A stretch of DNA of 64,000 nucleotides from assembly GCA_033977485.1 (NCBI GenBank), contig CM066988.1:75755169-75819168 (forward strand). The letters run 5' to 3'. This document shows positions 50,856-62,174 of this stretch, in pieces. Below the pieces are notes generated by a model. The model was not told where the DNA came from and ran no database searches. It worked only from the letters and a program-made list of their open reading frames with translations. This DNA comes from Hydrangea macrophylla (taxonomy: Eukaryota; Streptophyta; Magnoliopsida; Cornales; Hydrangeaceae). Both the position numbers and the translations under genes were made by a program. Every line of letters begins with the position of its first letter. Positions within the stretch are counted from its first letter, which is position 1.

Positions 50856-53813
50856 TCATGTCTCGAACAAGAATGGATACTTCTCTTTCATTTCATCTTC
50901 TCTTTCCTACGTGGCTTCCTCAACAGAATGATTTCGCCACAGCACCATAACTAAAGGAATAGTCTTTGTCCGCAAAACTTGCTCTTTTCTGTCAAGAATC
51001 TTGACTGGCTGCTCGATATAAGTCAAGTCTTCCCTGACTTCCAACGGCTCTGGAATAATCACTTTCTTCGGATCTCATACACATTTCCTTAACATTGATA
51101 TGTGAAATACATCATGCACATTAGATAATTCTGGTGGTAATTCTAACCGATAAGCTACTGGTCCAACTCTGCCAATGATCTCAAATGGCCCAACATACCT
51201 TGGATTCAACTTTTCACGTTTCCCAAACCTTGTAATACCCTTTGAAGGTGATACTTTCAAGAATATAAAATCCCCAACTTCAAACTCTATCGGTCTTCTT
51301 TTTAAGTCCGCATAGCTTTTATATATACTTTGAGCTGTTTGAAGCTGTTGCTGTATTGTCTTTATCTTTTTTGTGGTCTGCTGAACAATTTCAGGCCCTA
51401 TCAATCTCCTCTCACAAACCTCGGTCCAACAAAGTGGAGAGCGACACTTACGCCCATATAAAGCCTCAAAAGGTGCCATCCCAATACTGGATTGATAACT
51501 ATTATTATAAGCAAATTCAGCTAATGGCAAATGCTCTTCCCAATCACCTTTAAAATCCAAAACGCAAAGTCGAAGCATATCTTCAAGTATCTGAATTACA
51601 CGTTCTGATTGTCCATCGGTTTGAGGATGAAAAGCTGTACTGAAACTCAATCTTGTACCCATCGCTCTCTGCATTCCTTGCCAAAATCTTGATGTAAATG
51701 CACTATCTCGATCCGAGACTATAGATACTGGAACTCCATGAAGTCTCACAATTTCTTGAACATATAATTCAGCTAACTTCTTTGGATCGTTGGTCTTGAT
51801 TGGTAGAAAATGTGCTGACTTGGTCAATCGATCAACGATTACCCATACACTGTCATTTGACTTTTTAGATCTCGGTAAACCTCCCACGAAATCCATTGTG
51901 ATATTTTCCCATTTCCACTCTGGTATAGGTAGTGGTTCCAATTTTCCAGCTAGTTTTTGATGTTCTACCTTCACCCTCTGACAAGCCACACACTTTGCCA
52001 CATGTTCTGCTACTTTGCGTTTCATCCCTGACCACCAATAGATCTCTCTCAAATCACGATACATTTTAGTGCTACCCGGATGGATTGAGTACCTCGTATT
52101 GTGCGCCTCTTCTAAAATTATTTCCTGGATACCATCTATATTGGGTATACAAATTCGATTCCTGAATTTCAATATACCATTCTCAAAAATAAATTATGGT
52201 TGCTTACCTTCAGGTATCTCATCATGAATCTTCTTCAATATTGGATCTTGAAGCTGTTTGGCTCGAATTTCATCAATAAGAGACAGCTGTGCAATAATGG
52301 CTGACGTTAGACCACCTCTAGTTTTTGGAATCACCTCCAACTTCAGCTGCTCCATTTCCCGAATTAACTTTTCTTGTGAAGTCAAAGCATAGGCCAAATT
52401 AGTTGTAGACTTTCGACTCAGTGCATCGGCCACCACATTAGCTTTTCCTGGATGATATTGGATTGTTAAGTCATAATCCTTCATTAACTCTAACCACCTT
52501 CTTTGCCTCATATTCAATTCCCGCTGTGCAAACAGATATTTCAAACTCTTGTGATCAGTGTAAATTTCACATTTTTCCCCGTAGAGATAATGCCTCCAAA
52601 TCTTCAAAGCAAAGATAATCGCCGCTAACTCAAGATCATGAGTCGGATAATTCACTTCGTGTGGCCTTAATTGTCGTGAGGCATATGCAATCACCTTATT
52701 GTTTTGCATCAATACACAACCCAGACCTCGGTATGAAGCATCCCTGTATATCACAAACCCTGTAGTACCAGAAGGAATGATCAATATTGGTGCTGTCATC
52801 AAACGAGTCTTCAATTCAACAAAACTTTCTTCACATTCCGGACTCCAAATGAAAGGAACATCTTTTCGCATAAGTTGGGTCATTGGCATTGCAATTCTTG
52901 AAAAATTTTCCACGAACCTTCGGTAATATCCAGCTAATCCCAAGAAGCTTCGTACCTCTGGCACACTTGTTGGCGACTTCCAATTGGCCACAACTTCAAT
53001 CTTTTGTGGATCCACTAACACACCCTCTTTTCATATCACGTATCCCAAAAATGCTATCTCAGTTAACCAAAATTCACATTTCTTCAACTTTCCGAACAGC
53101 TTCTTTTCACGAAGTCGTTGTAGAACCAACCGTAGATGCCTCTCATGATCTTCTACACTCTTGGAATATATTAAGATATCATCTATGAAGACAATCACAA
53201 ACTCATTCAAATAATCTTTGAACACTCGATTCATCAAATCCATAAATGCTGCCGGTGCGTTTGTAACTCCAAAAGGCATAACAAGGAATTCATAATGACC
53301 ATAACGGGTCCTGAATGATGTCTTCTCCACATCCTCTTCCTTGAATTTTAATTGATGGTAACCCGATCGTAGATCAATCTTAGAAAAGACCTGGGCTCCT
53401 TGAAGCTGATCAAACAAGTCATCAATTCTAGGCAACAGATATTTGTTCTTCATAGTTAACTTGTTGAGTTCTCGATAATCGATACACATCCTTATAGTCC
53501 CGTCTTTCTTCTTGACAAACAAGACTGGTGCACCCCACGGCGATACACTAGGTCGAATGAATCCTTTATCTAGAAGATCTTGCAATTGAATCTTCAATTC
53601 TTTCAACTCCACCGGTGCCATTCTGTACGGTGTTTTCGATACTGCCTGAGACCCCGAGGCTACTTCAATAGTAAATTATATTTCTCGCTCAACTAGTACA
53701 TCAGGTAGATCTTCAGGAAAGACATCTGGGAATTCCCGTACAACTGAAATATCTTTTACTTTAGTTCCTGTGACCCGTGTGTCAATTATTGAACGTAAGA
53801 ACCCCCGACAACC
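50856..53813 (-). pseudogene. pol: Nested gypsy pol (RT-RNase H-integrase-chromodomain), stops only
   Basis: Same frame as gag. [54 protein letters not shown] and the catalytic [11 protein letters not shown] (about 53150). RNase [34 protein letters not shown] and [11 protein letters not shown]. Integrase: zinc finger with CVACQRVKVEH, then the DDE core in ITMDFVGGLP, VSDRDSAFTSRFW and PQTDGQSERVIQ. The GPFEI...VYHVSMLRK-like end (HDVFHISMLRKCV) is followed by VKILDRKEQVLRTKTIPLVM and LWRNHSVEEAT-stop, the Tekay/Del chromodomain tail. In-frame stops lie at 53676, 53031, 52194, 51075 and 50907 (the last TAG for the Trp of EEATW); terminal TGA at 50856. Confidence 0.93.
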
Positions 53814-55364
53814 TTATTTCAACAACTTGCCTGCCCGTATTGCTGAAACCAAATATGGTGGCACTACAACACCAGTTCCTTGAAAACTAAACTCCCCTTG
53901 TCCCATTGGTCGAAAAGTAACTCTTTTCTGTTCACAATCGATAGCAGCTTGGTTTGCGGACAACCAGTCCATACCCAAAATTACGTCAAAATAATTAACG
54001 GCCAACGGAATTAAATTCACTGTCAAAACCCTATCATTTACCCTGATTTCACATGCTTTAAATATTGATAAGGTCACCATAGGTTTACTTAAGGGTAAAG
54101 ATATCGACAAATCATATCCCAAAGGTTCTGACATGCTGTCTAAGTGTCTAACAAATTCATGTGCAACAAAAGAATGTGTTGACCCTGAATCTATTAAAAC
54201 ATGCGCCGGGTGTGAACAAATGAGTAATGTACCTGACACGACAGAATCGGCTGCTGCAGCATCCCCCGGCATTAGTCGATAATACCTTCCTTGCCTTTGT
54301 TCTGGCCCTTTCTCTTTGTCCACACTTGTCCCTGGTTTTACCCCAGTTGATGCCACAAAACCTGTCCCTCGCTGTTGTCTTGTTGGGCATTCTTTGGCTT
54401 GATGTCCTAGCTGGCCACATTCAAAGCATTTTCCCCTATTGTCTAGATTTATGCTCCCCGTACTTTGAGTTCGACCTTGTGAGCAATTTCTCGCTATATG
54501 CCCCTTCTGCTTGCAGATATTGCATACTAATGTCAAGTGGCATACACCCCAATGTTGACGATTGCACGTTGGACATAATGGGCGACTCTCCCCAGATAAG
54601 GAACTTCCCCTTTGAACTCCTGAGCTAGAACCAGAACCTCGCAAGAACGGCTTCTTAAAGAAACCTTGTCCTTTACTTTTTCCCTCGGCTGGCCGCTTAT
54701 TCTGTTGGCTCTGTTTATACTTGTCAATATCCCTTTCTGCGATCAAAGCAACATCTTGCACATCGGCCACCTTTCTGAGTTGATGTGTATCCACTCGGCT
54801 TCTAATATTATCTCGTAGGCCTTCTTCAAATTTCCGTGCCCTATCCACTTCCCTTGGTACTGTTCGATATGCAAACCGAAGTAAACTGTTGTACTTAGCT
54901 GCGTACTCATTTACTGTCAAATCCCCTTGTTGTAGATTTGCAAATTCACGGCCCAACTGTGTCTTAACGGATGCTGGAAAGTACCGCTTGTAGAAGACCT
55001 TTACAAATCTGTCCCACGTCTCTGGTGCCCCTTGTTCAATCACATTTGTCCACCAGTTTTGAGCTTCGCCCTTCAAAGTGTCGGTAGCACACATTATCTT
55101 TTCCTCATCTGTACACTCTACTGCCCGAAAGATACGGTTCATATCCATCACCCAATGGTCGGCTTGTGATGGATCTGGGCCTCCATCAAACTGACTTGGT
55201 TTTCTTTTATAAAATTGTTCAATGACTCCTCGCTCTGCCCGTGGTTGTGGGTTTCCAGGTCTATCATGTCCCATCTGATCACTTACTGCCCTTACAAAAC
55301 TGCTTACCACATCTTCTAGGTGGTCCATCCTCGAATGAGGTGAACGTTCCCGATTATGATCCAT
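53814..55364 (-). CDS. gag-pro: Nested gypsy gag-protease, 516 codons, open
   Basis: Starts MDHNRERSPHSRMDHLEDVV. gag core: FDGGPDPSQADHWVMDMNRI, FRAVECTDEEKIMCATDTLK and GEAQNWWTNV, through EFANLQQGDLTVNEYAAKYN. Two CCHC knuckles follow, CNICKQKGHIARNCSQ and CFECGQLGHQAKECPTRQ. The protease has LIDSGSTHSFVAHEF and IPLAVNYFDVILGMDWLSAN. The open frame ends at TAA 53814-53816 after AGKLLK, where intact relatives continue (GCRGFL follows in frame). The stop is therefore a mutation, not a natural boundary. Two knuckles, against one in copia elements 1 and 2, fit a Tekay/Del chromovirus. Confidence 0.93.
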   Translation of the reverse strand: MDHNRERSPHSRMDHLEDVVSSFVRAVSDQMGHDRPGNPQPRAERGVIEQFYKRKPSQFDGGPDPSQADHWVMDMNRIFRAVECTDEEKIMCATDTLKGEAQNWWTNVIEQGAPETWDRFVKVFYKRYFPASVKTQLGREFANLQQGDLTVNEYAAKYNSLLRFAYRTVPREVDRARKFEEGLRDNIRSRVDTHQLRKVADVQDVALIAERDIDKYKQSQQNKRPAEGKSKGQGFFKKPFLRGSGSSSGVQRGSSLSGESRPLCPTCNRQHWGVCHLTLVCNICKQKGHIARNCSQGRTQSTGSINLDNRGKCFECGQLGHQAKECPTRQQRGTGFVASTGVKPGTSVDKEKGPEQRQGRYYRLMPGDAAAADSVVSGTLLICSHPAHVLIDSGSTHSFVAHEFVRHLDSMSEPLGYDLSISLPLSKPMVTLSIFKACEIRVNDRVLTVNLIPLAVNYFDVILGMDWLSANQAAIDCEQKRVTFRPMGQGEFSFQGTGVVVPPYLVSAIRAGKLLK

Positions 55365-55530
55365 TTTCTTACCTGTCAGTCAATTGACATAAATATATTG
55401 CATGCTATGCCAATATGTTATATAACAACATAGCAACAATTATTCATGCATTCATGAAATGCATTTACATACTCGTCATCTACGTGTACTCTCAATCGTC
55501 GTCTCTCGTACCCAAGGCTCTAAGCCTAAT

Positions 55531-55542
55531 GCTCTGATACCA
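55531..55542 (-). other. Nested gypsy primer binding site (tRNA-iMet)
   Basis: On the minus strand it reads TGGTATCAGAGC, perfect, five bases (ATTAG) inside the 5' LTR end. Confidence 0.88.
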
Positions 55543-55547
55543 CTAAT

Positions 55548-57549
55548 TGTCACGCCCCGAAACCACCCATATGATCCTAGGACACGTGGCACGCCACCAA
55601 GGCCTTACACAAGTGATTAAAGTTCCAAAAATAAATTTGAAATAAACTTAAACCAAAGAAGCTCAACAATAATAAATAAAATAATAAAAAAAACAAAATC
55701 ATGTCTTTGCAATCAGCCAAAAATAACCCTGTTTTAACAAATAGTAACTTCTCAAAGAACACTACCAAATCATAGTCATGAGCTCCCAAAGTCTAAGCAA
55801 GAGTTTTTAAATATTTTAAGAGAAATACTAAATATAACAATTTACAACCAACCCAATAAATAAAACTCCAAGTTCAAACTTCCCAATCTAATAACATTAG
55901 TCATAGTAACACTATGATCAAACAATCTCAACTAACACAGTCCAACCCTATATTACAGGAGTTAAGTTACAATCCAACTAAAGTATACAGCTTAACTAGA
56001 AATATTACATAAGCTTAAACCAGCCAAAATATGACTCGTACTACAATCCATATTAAAACCGATTAATTACAACTATATTGCAAGCTTTAAACTAAAAAAA
56101 ACAAGTAACTATTAACAAGGTTACAACAACCCCCAAAACCCATAAGCCAGCCAAGCCACTTCCCAGCTCACTTCCCCGATTCCTCGCCACGATCACCTAC
56201 GATGGTTATTCAATAACCATTACAATATATAAGCTATATGCTTAGTGAATAATGCTAATCATGATCGTGGGTAATAGACATGCTCAGTTCAACATATTAC
56301 AAATAACTATAGTCTCTGGCAATTACTAGTTCATTCCCACCACTACCGGCTAGCCCGCGACTCCACTCCCTAAGCCCACGTGACTAGTCATGACCCACGC
56401 CCTCACACGTGCGGTCCCATAGGCCTCTGGCGGCCGTGGTCGTCACCACAAAGATTACCTCATGGTGGTATAGAACTAGCAATTTCCATTGACCCAAATA
56501 GGCAACTCAACATGCTCTTTTAATCATTACACCGTGCTTTCACAAATAAATTGGGCCTAATTTAGCCACATGAATTTTGCCCAATTATAATCTAAATAAA
56601 TTAAATTAAACAAATTAGGCATGCTTTGGCATCACAATTGAACCCAACATGAAAATCATCCAAATATCAAAATTAACATCACTCACCTCTTGGGTTTTGC
56701 TCCTAATTGTGAAATTAGAGCCCTACTATGGACCAGGTACAAATCCTATACAAAAATTACAAGTTATGAGCTAAAACCCTAGAATGGGTTACGGAAAAAC
56801 TATCACAGAACCCAATAAAATTAGTACCAATAGATTAGACTCACCCCCAGGAGTCCGAATATGTAGCCTGTTTTAAAAGTCGACGTTGTTCGGCGCGTCA
56901 ATCGGCGTCGGAAAGTCACCGTCAACGTTACATTCTTCTCGCCACTTCTCTGAACCTAACTATATGTTGTGTATAGAGATGATTCATCATCTCTAGGGTG
57001 TCCATTATATATAAGTTTTCATTTTTTATTATGAAACCCCCACTAGTTTGCCAATTTTGCGATTACGCCCCCACTAATTATAAAAATGTGTTAAAAATAT
57101 CCCAAACCTAAATGGGTATCCGTCTATGTCTCGCATGGGTCCCATAAGTGGTCCCATATGATTATATGAAGTTGCTAATTAGCCTAATAATTATGTAACG
57201 TGTTCAATTCGTGCTCACAAAGGTATCCCTAATTGACCCCAAAAGTGGTCACTACCTAATAACATGATATTATCAACAATAAAATAATAAATCATTTAAG
57301 CCTTAATAAACAGTTAAGCACATAGGGTGTTCTACATATTACTGTCCCATCTCAAGTGGGACCCATCAACATATATTCCAACTTGGGATTGCCATACTAG
57401 CCAAAACTGGGTTCCCAACTGGACACCCATAATCAACTTAGTGGGTCAATCCCACTCCAATAAGCGTCACATAACACTATAATTATCATTAACTCATGAT
57501 TATGCATGCTAAAGCAATATTAAATATAACCGCGGGAGCGGGTGTCATA
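55548..57549 (-). repeat. Nested gypsy, 5' LTR (2,002 bp)
   Basis: Full-length partner of 48807-50809. On the minus strand it starts TATGACACCCGC (G to A at the second base) and ends GTTTCGGGGCGTGACA. Confidence 0.93.
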
Positions 57550-58444
57550 GTTGGTCATAATGTATCGAGAGTTTTGGCTGGGCAGTTGGCCATAATGTAT
57601 CAGGGCGTATTGGCTAGAGTACATCGAGGCAGTTTGGCCATAGAGTTGGGACTTCGTGTTAAGCTAATAGATGGTGTGGTACGGGACTACGTGTCTGGTA
57701 ACGTGTAAGGGAATTAGAACTTCATGTCAGGTTAAGTTGAGAAGTATTGGGATACGTGCCAATTTAGTAAAGAGTTGTTTGAGATATGAGTGGAGTAAGG
57801 TTAGGTGTGAAGCTACATACGAAATATGGACCCAAGAGTCCATATTATGATTGGGATAGTGTCAATTATTGGGTATAGTGGGTTGGTGCGTACATGCATG
57901 CGAACGGTGAAATGATCCTTTAACAATGTCGTCTTATATATTGCATATTTATAGATACTCTGTTAGTATTTGTATTCACTCGGCTTTTGTAGCTGACAGC
58001 ATTTTATGACGCTAGATATTCTACATCCAGCTGCCCAAAGTTATGAGTCTGCAAGACATGAGTATGTGGCAAGTGGCTATGAACATGAGTCCTACTATGA
58101 TGGAGGCTATGCGGGAGACGACTACAACGTGAGCTAAAGACTTGGAGTTTGCCGTAGATAGTTTGTGCTTATATTTTAGAGACTATTGTAATAATTAAGT
58201 TTGTAATTGGCAAATGTTGCTGTAATACTTTATTTATGCTTGGCAGATACTTATGGTTTGTAATAGTTTAGTAGTGAACTCCGATTATATATATCGAACT
58301 TAGAATTTCCAAATCCGTGGTTTGATTCATTAATCTGATGATTAGACTTTAGTTATGGACAATGTTGTGACTTTTAATTGTCATGGCCTACAGGTTTAAA
58401 AAGGAATTTATATTCTCTATTTTTGTTACTGTGGGGCGTGATCA
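57550..58444 (+). repeat. Old chromovirus 5' LTR, second part
   Basis: Resumes the 35-bp tandem array and runs through GCTGACAGCATTTTATGACG and a TATATATCG stretch to GTGGGGCGTGATCA, directly before the primer site. It shares blocks with the LTR remnant at 5340-7400 on the other strand. Confidence 0.65.
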
Positions 58445-58450
58445 GATTTT

Positions 58451-58462
58451 TGGTATCAGAGC
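58451..58462 (+). other. Old chromovirus primer binding site (tRNA-iMet)
   Basis: TGGTATCAGAGC, perfect, followed by TTAGG, six bases after the LTR end GTGATCA. Confidence 0.85.
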
Positions 58463-58639
58463 TTAGGTTTAGTAGACGCGTTCATCAATTGTCCAACATT
58501 TCTGGAGTTTGAACTGTAAGATTCATTGAGATAGGGGTTAACTCTAAGTAATGTTTTGGAGATTGTCCGTATGATGTTTAGTTGCGAATTATTTTGTATG
58601 GTTATTTTTGGATTGACGACTAACCGATAGACGTCTATA

Positions 58640-58995
58640 TAGGTACCAAGCCATCTACATTAACGTCAAGAAGATACACCCGAAACCATTTTGAACCATT
58701 TAAGGATGCACCCCAGCACCCCAGGTTGTTGATCTAACCGGATTGTTTGAAGCTTTTGTACGTAGGATGATACGGATCAACAATCCCAACGTGAATTACG
58801 AAAATAACCATGGACCACCTCCGAAGCCCATTGAGGATCAAATAGTGGAATGTTTTCATCATTTTGGTCCAGAGAAGTTTGACGGGAATACTGAGCCGTA
58901 GCAAGCGGAACAGTGGCTCCGAGAAATGTATTCAATATTCGATACTTTGGGATGTAGTGAGTTAGAGAAGCGAAATAGTGGCTCCGAGAAATGTT
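58640..58995 (+). pseudogene. gag: Old chromovirus gag remnant
   Basis: The broken frame reads FHHFGPEKFDGNTEP-stop-QAEQWLREM and MYSIFDTLGCSELEKR, the gypsy gag core. A partial duplication follows, because AGTGGCTCCGAGAAATG occurs at both about 58911 and 58977. After about 58995 the sequence no longer resembles gypsy. Confidence 0.75.
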
Positions 58996-60746
58996 TTCCG
59001 AATGTATGTACATATACATAGATTATAAGACATGTAGATCTGGAATAATTTTAAAAACTTTATTTTACCTACTTTTCGCAAAAATTGAATCAGCAGTTGG
59101 GTGATATTTCATCTTTCTCTCACTCTTCCACCATATATCTCTATCGCCTCACTCTTCTCTCAAGGTATAGTCTCTCTCTCTAGCTCTCTCTTTACATGTT
59201 TTTTTTAACGTAGATATTTTTGCAATTTCGTATTTTTTAATGTTAACTTTTTTAACTGGGGTAAGAAGTTGGCGATAATGACTTTCTATTTCCACAAACA
59301 AAGACTCAACCCCTTCCCCTTCATTTACCAAAGTTTTATGCATGTGGACATGTGTCTGTATGCATGTGTATGGTGTGGCACTAATGGGTATAGTGGTTAA
59401 ATTTACTTAATTAACTAAATGTATTTAAATTTACCTAATTAACCAACTGTACTTGACTGGTGATATAACTCAATAATTGTTTGTGATATATTAATTATAC
59501 ATAATCCAAGCCATTTGTCCAACAAAACTAGCTTCTAAAATCCAAGAACAATGGATAGGGAATAAACTGTTAGTGACCTTGGAGAATGGGGACTTCCTGG
59601 ATTGATCATCCATGTGGTTTGGTTAACTATCATTTATTTTATTTTTATTTATTTTTTACATGTATACTAAGTATTGTCTCACTGCATTGTTACTCTGTAT
59701 AGACACACCACAACAAACACTATATATGTCATATACATATATACGTGTATTTACAAAATACAAAATCTTCCACTGCATAACATGCAAAATTGCACATTCA
59801 AAGGTAGACATACTTACCTGGAGAATATGAACATGGCGAACTAAAAAAAGAAGAAGCAAAAGATCAATGCTAAACGTGGGATATTGAATGAATGATATGA
59901 GACGGTTTTGGTGTGATTGACAGTTTTTTAGGTGGGTTTTTATTAGGTTGCACACTGCAGCTAATGGCTTTTATTTTGAGTTAATGACACTTGAACTGGC
60001 TGAGTCGCCTGAGTCAAATACTAACCCAATTGCAAATTTATTTTAAAATTGGTTAAGTATTTCAAGAGATGTGTGTGCCACAGCACAACTATCTGAAACT
60101 ACTGAGTCATGTTATGATTTTTTTCATTGGAGGGTTTTGAAGTAATCCAATATTATTGAAGGTCTCTACAACATGTTTTACAAATAACTAAATTATTGGA
60201 ATAACTAAATTGAGAAGCATATCATTACTTGAAACTAATATTGACATGTAGGTTGCTGCAAACTCAGTACTTATTTTGGTATATGTTTATATAGTTTGAA
60301 AGAATAAATTTAATGTTAAAGTACTCATTGGTATAAGTTTAGATCTTTTTAAACATGGCTTGAAGTTGATAGTCACTGTAATTTTGTTAGTTACATGAAT
60401 CTGTTTGGAATATAATCAAGAGAGTGCTTCTACTTCTGTTTTGGTATTGATATTTTTTTAGTCATTATAGTTTTCTATCATTTTTTGTCGTTGTTTGTTG
60501 AAGATTACCACATTTTGTCTTTGTAGTGATGATATCTATGAATCTGTTGTAAAAATTAACCATATCTCAGTTTAATTTCAAAATTAAAAGCAATGAACTA
60601 AAAAAAAATTTGTTGTGCCCGCGGAACCAATGTCTTTACATGAGTTTGAATGGCATGAACAATTTTACGCAAAAGATTTGATCTTTTGAAGAATTTAATT
60701 TAATTTTTTTTTTCACTTCGTGCCCACGGGCACAGGTTATCACTAG
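58996..60746 (+). mobile_element. Helitron-like insertion (3' end clear, 5' end unknown)
   Basis: At 60719-60746 a hairpin (GTGCCC-ACGG-GCAC) lies 9 bases before CTAG and is followed by T. This is the 3' terminal structure of Helitrons, which insert between A and T. The gypsy integrase resumes in the next bases. The 5' terminus (TC after A) could not be placed; sequence from about 58996 is AT-rich, without gypsy similarity or a Rep/helicase gene. At least the 3' end is supported; the full span is an inference. Confidence 0.45.
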
Positions 60747-60747
60747 T

Positions 60748-61749
60748 TATACAACAAGTCGTACGACTGCATGGTGTACCAGTCTATTGTGTCAGACCGT
60801 GACTCACGATTCATAGCAGAATTTTGAAAAAGTCTACACACAGCTTTGGGGACTTTATTAAGCTTGAGTACTGCCTTTCACTCGTAGACTGATGGAGGGC
60901 ATGCTGAGAGCATGTGTAATTGAGGCATTATATGTAGGGGTGATCAAACAATACCAAAAAACTGAAATCCGACCGAAATCGATCGGCCAAAAAACCAATT
61001 GGTTAGTTTATATAATGTATAAAACCGACCGAAACCGAAAAATCGACCAAAACTGAACTTATTGGTCGGTTTTGAAAAACACAAAAAAAAAAAAAAAAAA
61101 ATTGACCAAAACCAACCGCTTACACCCCTAATTGTATGGAAGACCATGCCGATCGCCACTGTGTTGGGCAGAGGTTGGAGATAATCAACTTCTTGGACCT
61201 AAATTAGAATTAGTTTGGGAAACTAATGAAAAGATCTAGATCGTGAAAGAAAGGATGCGAACAACGCAGAGTAGACACAAGAAATATGTAGATAAACGTC
61301 ACAGAAGTTTGGAGTTCAATGTTGGAGATCATGTGCTACTCAAGGTATCTCCGGTGCTAGGAATTGTTAGATTTAGACAGAAGAGGGAAAAGCTACCATC
61401 GCGTTTCATTGGACCATTTGAGATCCTCAGCATGTAGGAAAGGTTGCCTACAGAATCGCGTTGCCACCCAAGATGTTGGGAGTGCACAACGTCGTTCACG
61501 GTAGCATGTTGAGGAAGTGTGCTCATAATCCGAGCCATGAGATCGACTTTGAAGATATTGAGGTTAACGACAATGTGTTATTTCACGAAGGTCCAGTACG
61601 AATTTTCGATCGAGGAGTCAAGAAGCTGAGGAATAAGGAAATTCTGTTAGTAAAGATCTAGTGGAAGTTTCACAAGAAAGGGGAAGCTTCTTGGGAGGTG
61701 GAGTCAGAGATGCGTGAGAAGTATCCAGATTTGTTTACTGACGTCTAGT
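60748..61749 (+). pseudogene. Old chromovirus integrase and chromodomain tail, broken
   Basis: 60755-60912 reads VVRLHGVPVYCV, DRDSRFIAEF-stop-KSLHTALGT and LSLSTAFHS-stop-TDGGHAES (integrase core). After a hAT MITE it resumes: TTQSRHKKYVDKRHRSLEF, NVGDHVLLKVSP, PSRFIGPFEIL, then a shift and VAYRIALPPKMLGVHNVVHG. The tail GPVRIFDRGVKKLRNKEILL and WEVESEMREKYPDLFTDV is of Tekay/Del type. The middle of pol (reverse transcriptase and RNase H) is absent, so a large deletion accompanies the other damage. Confidence 0.82.
60936..61130. mobile_element. hAT MITE, 195 bp, inside gypsy integrase
   Basis: Ends are TAGGGGTGATCAAAC at the left and CTTACACCCCTA at the right. Duplications are ATTATATG (60928-60935) and ATTGTATG (61131-61138), 7 of 8 match. 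The interior is rich in AACCGACCGAAACCG words with an A-run. Confidence 0.85.
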
Positions 61750-61774
61750 TCAGATTTTGGGGATGAAATATTTA

Positions 61775-61789
61775 TTTAGAGGGGGATGA
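61775..61789 (+). other. Old chromovirus polypurine tract
   Basis: TTTAGAGGGGGATGA directly before TGCAATACCC, the start of the 3' LTR. Confidence 0.75.
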
Positions 61790-61889
61790 TGCAATACCCT
61801 ATATTTTCATTGTAGCTTTATACCTCTTTTGATATAAATAAGATTCAATATGATTGTCTTTACCTTTCCTTTAGTACCCTTTTCAATCG

Positions 61890-62125
61890 ATTGAACCTTT
61901 CTCAACCGATTAAGAAACTTTTACTTTCAAGCGATCGAGCTTCTCTCAAGCGATCGAACTTTTGTTTCTTCAATCGATCGAACCATTTTCGATCGCTCGA
62001 AACCTTGACGACCTGAAACCATGACATGTCCCCTTTCTCAATTGATTGAGCCCTTTTTAATCGATCGAACTTGAACGACCTGTTCTCAAGCGATCAAACA
62101 CGTCTCGATCAATCGAACTTGTTAT
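61890..62125. repeat. Cluster of about ten AATCGATT-like palindromes in 3' LTR
   Basis: About ten copies of a 13-15-bp degenerate palindrome, such as TTCAATCGATTGAAC, TTCAAGCGATCGAGC, CTCAAGCGATCGAAC, TTCAATCGATCGAAC, TTCGATCGCTCGAAA and CTCGATCAATCGAAC, with spacers of 5-40 bp. Same design as 48040-48215, but with a different mixture of core words. Confidence 0.9.
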
Positions 62126-62165
62126 TTCTAGTATACGCAGAGCTGCCACCTGTCCACCCTCTTTG

Positions 62166-62174
62166 CCTATATAT
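62166..62174 (+). promoter_or_regulatory. TATA-like element of chromovirus LTR
   Basis: CCTATATATGTGG follows the palindrome cluster by about 40 bp, with a GAGAGAG-rich leader about 45 bp further on. This is consistent with an LTR promoter, where the palindromes would be upstream elements (inference). Confidence 0.45.

Larger units (their letters stand above)
48807..57549 (-). mobile_element. Tekay/Del-type gypsy chromovirus, complete, nested
   Basis: An 8,743-bp element with 2.0-kb LTRs, a tRNA-iMet primer site (55531-55542), a polypurine tract (50810-50824) and a perfect 5-bp duplication. gag, protease, reverse transcriptase, RNase H, integrase and a chromodomain-like tail lie in a single reading frame from 55364 to 50856. 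That frame is broken only by six stop codons, with no frameshift. LTR copies look about 98% alike by eye. It inserted in the 5' LTR of an older + strand chromovirus. Confidence 0.95.

Noticed and set aside
54227..54628. 133-codon + strand frame
   Set aside because: It is the antisense shadow of the nested gypsy gag-protease region.
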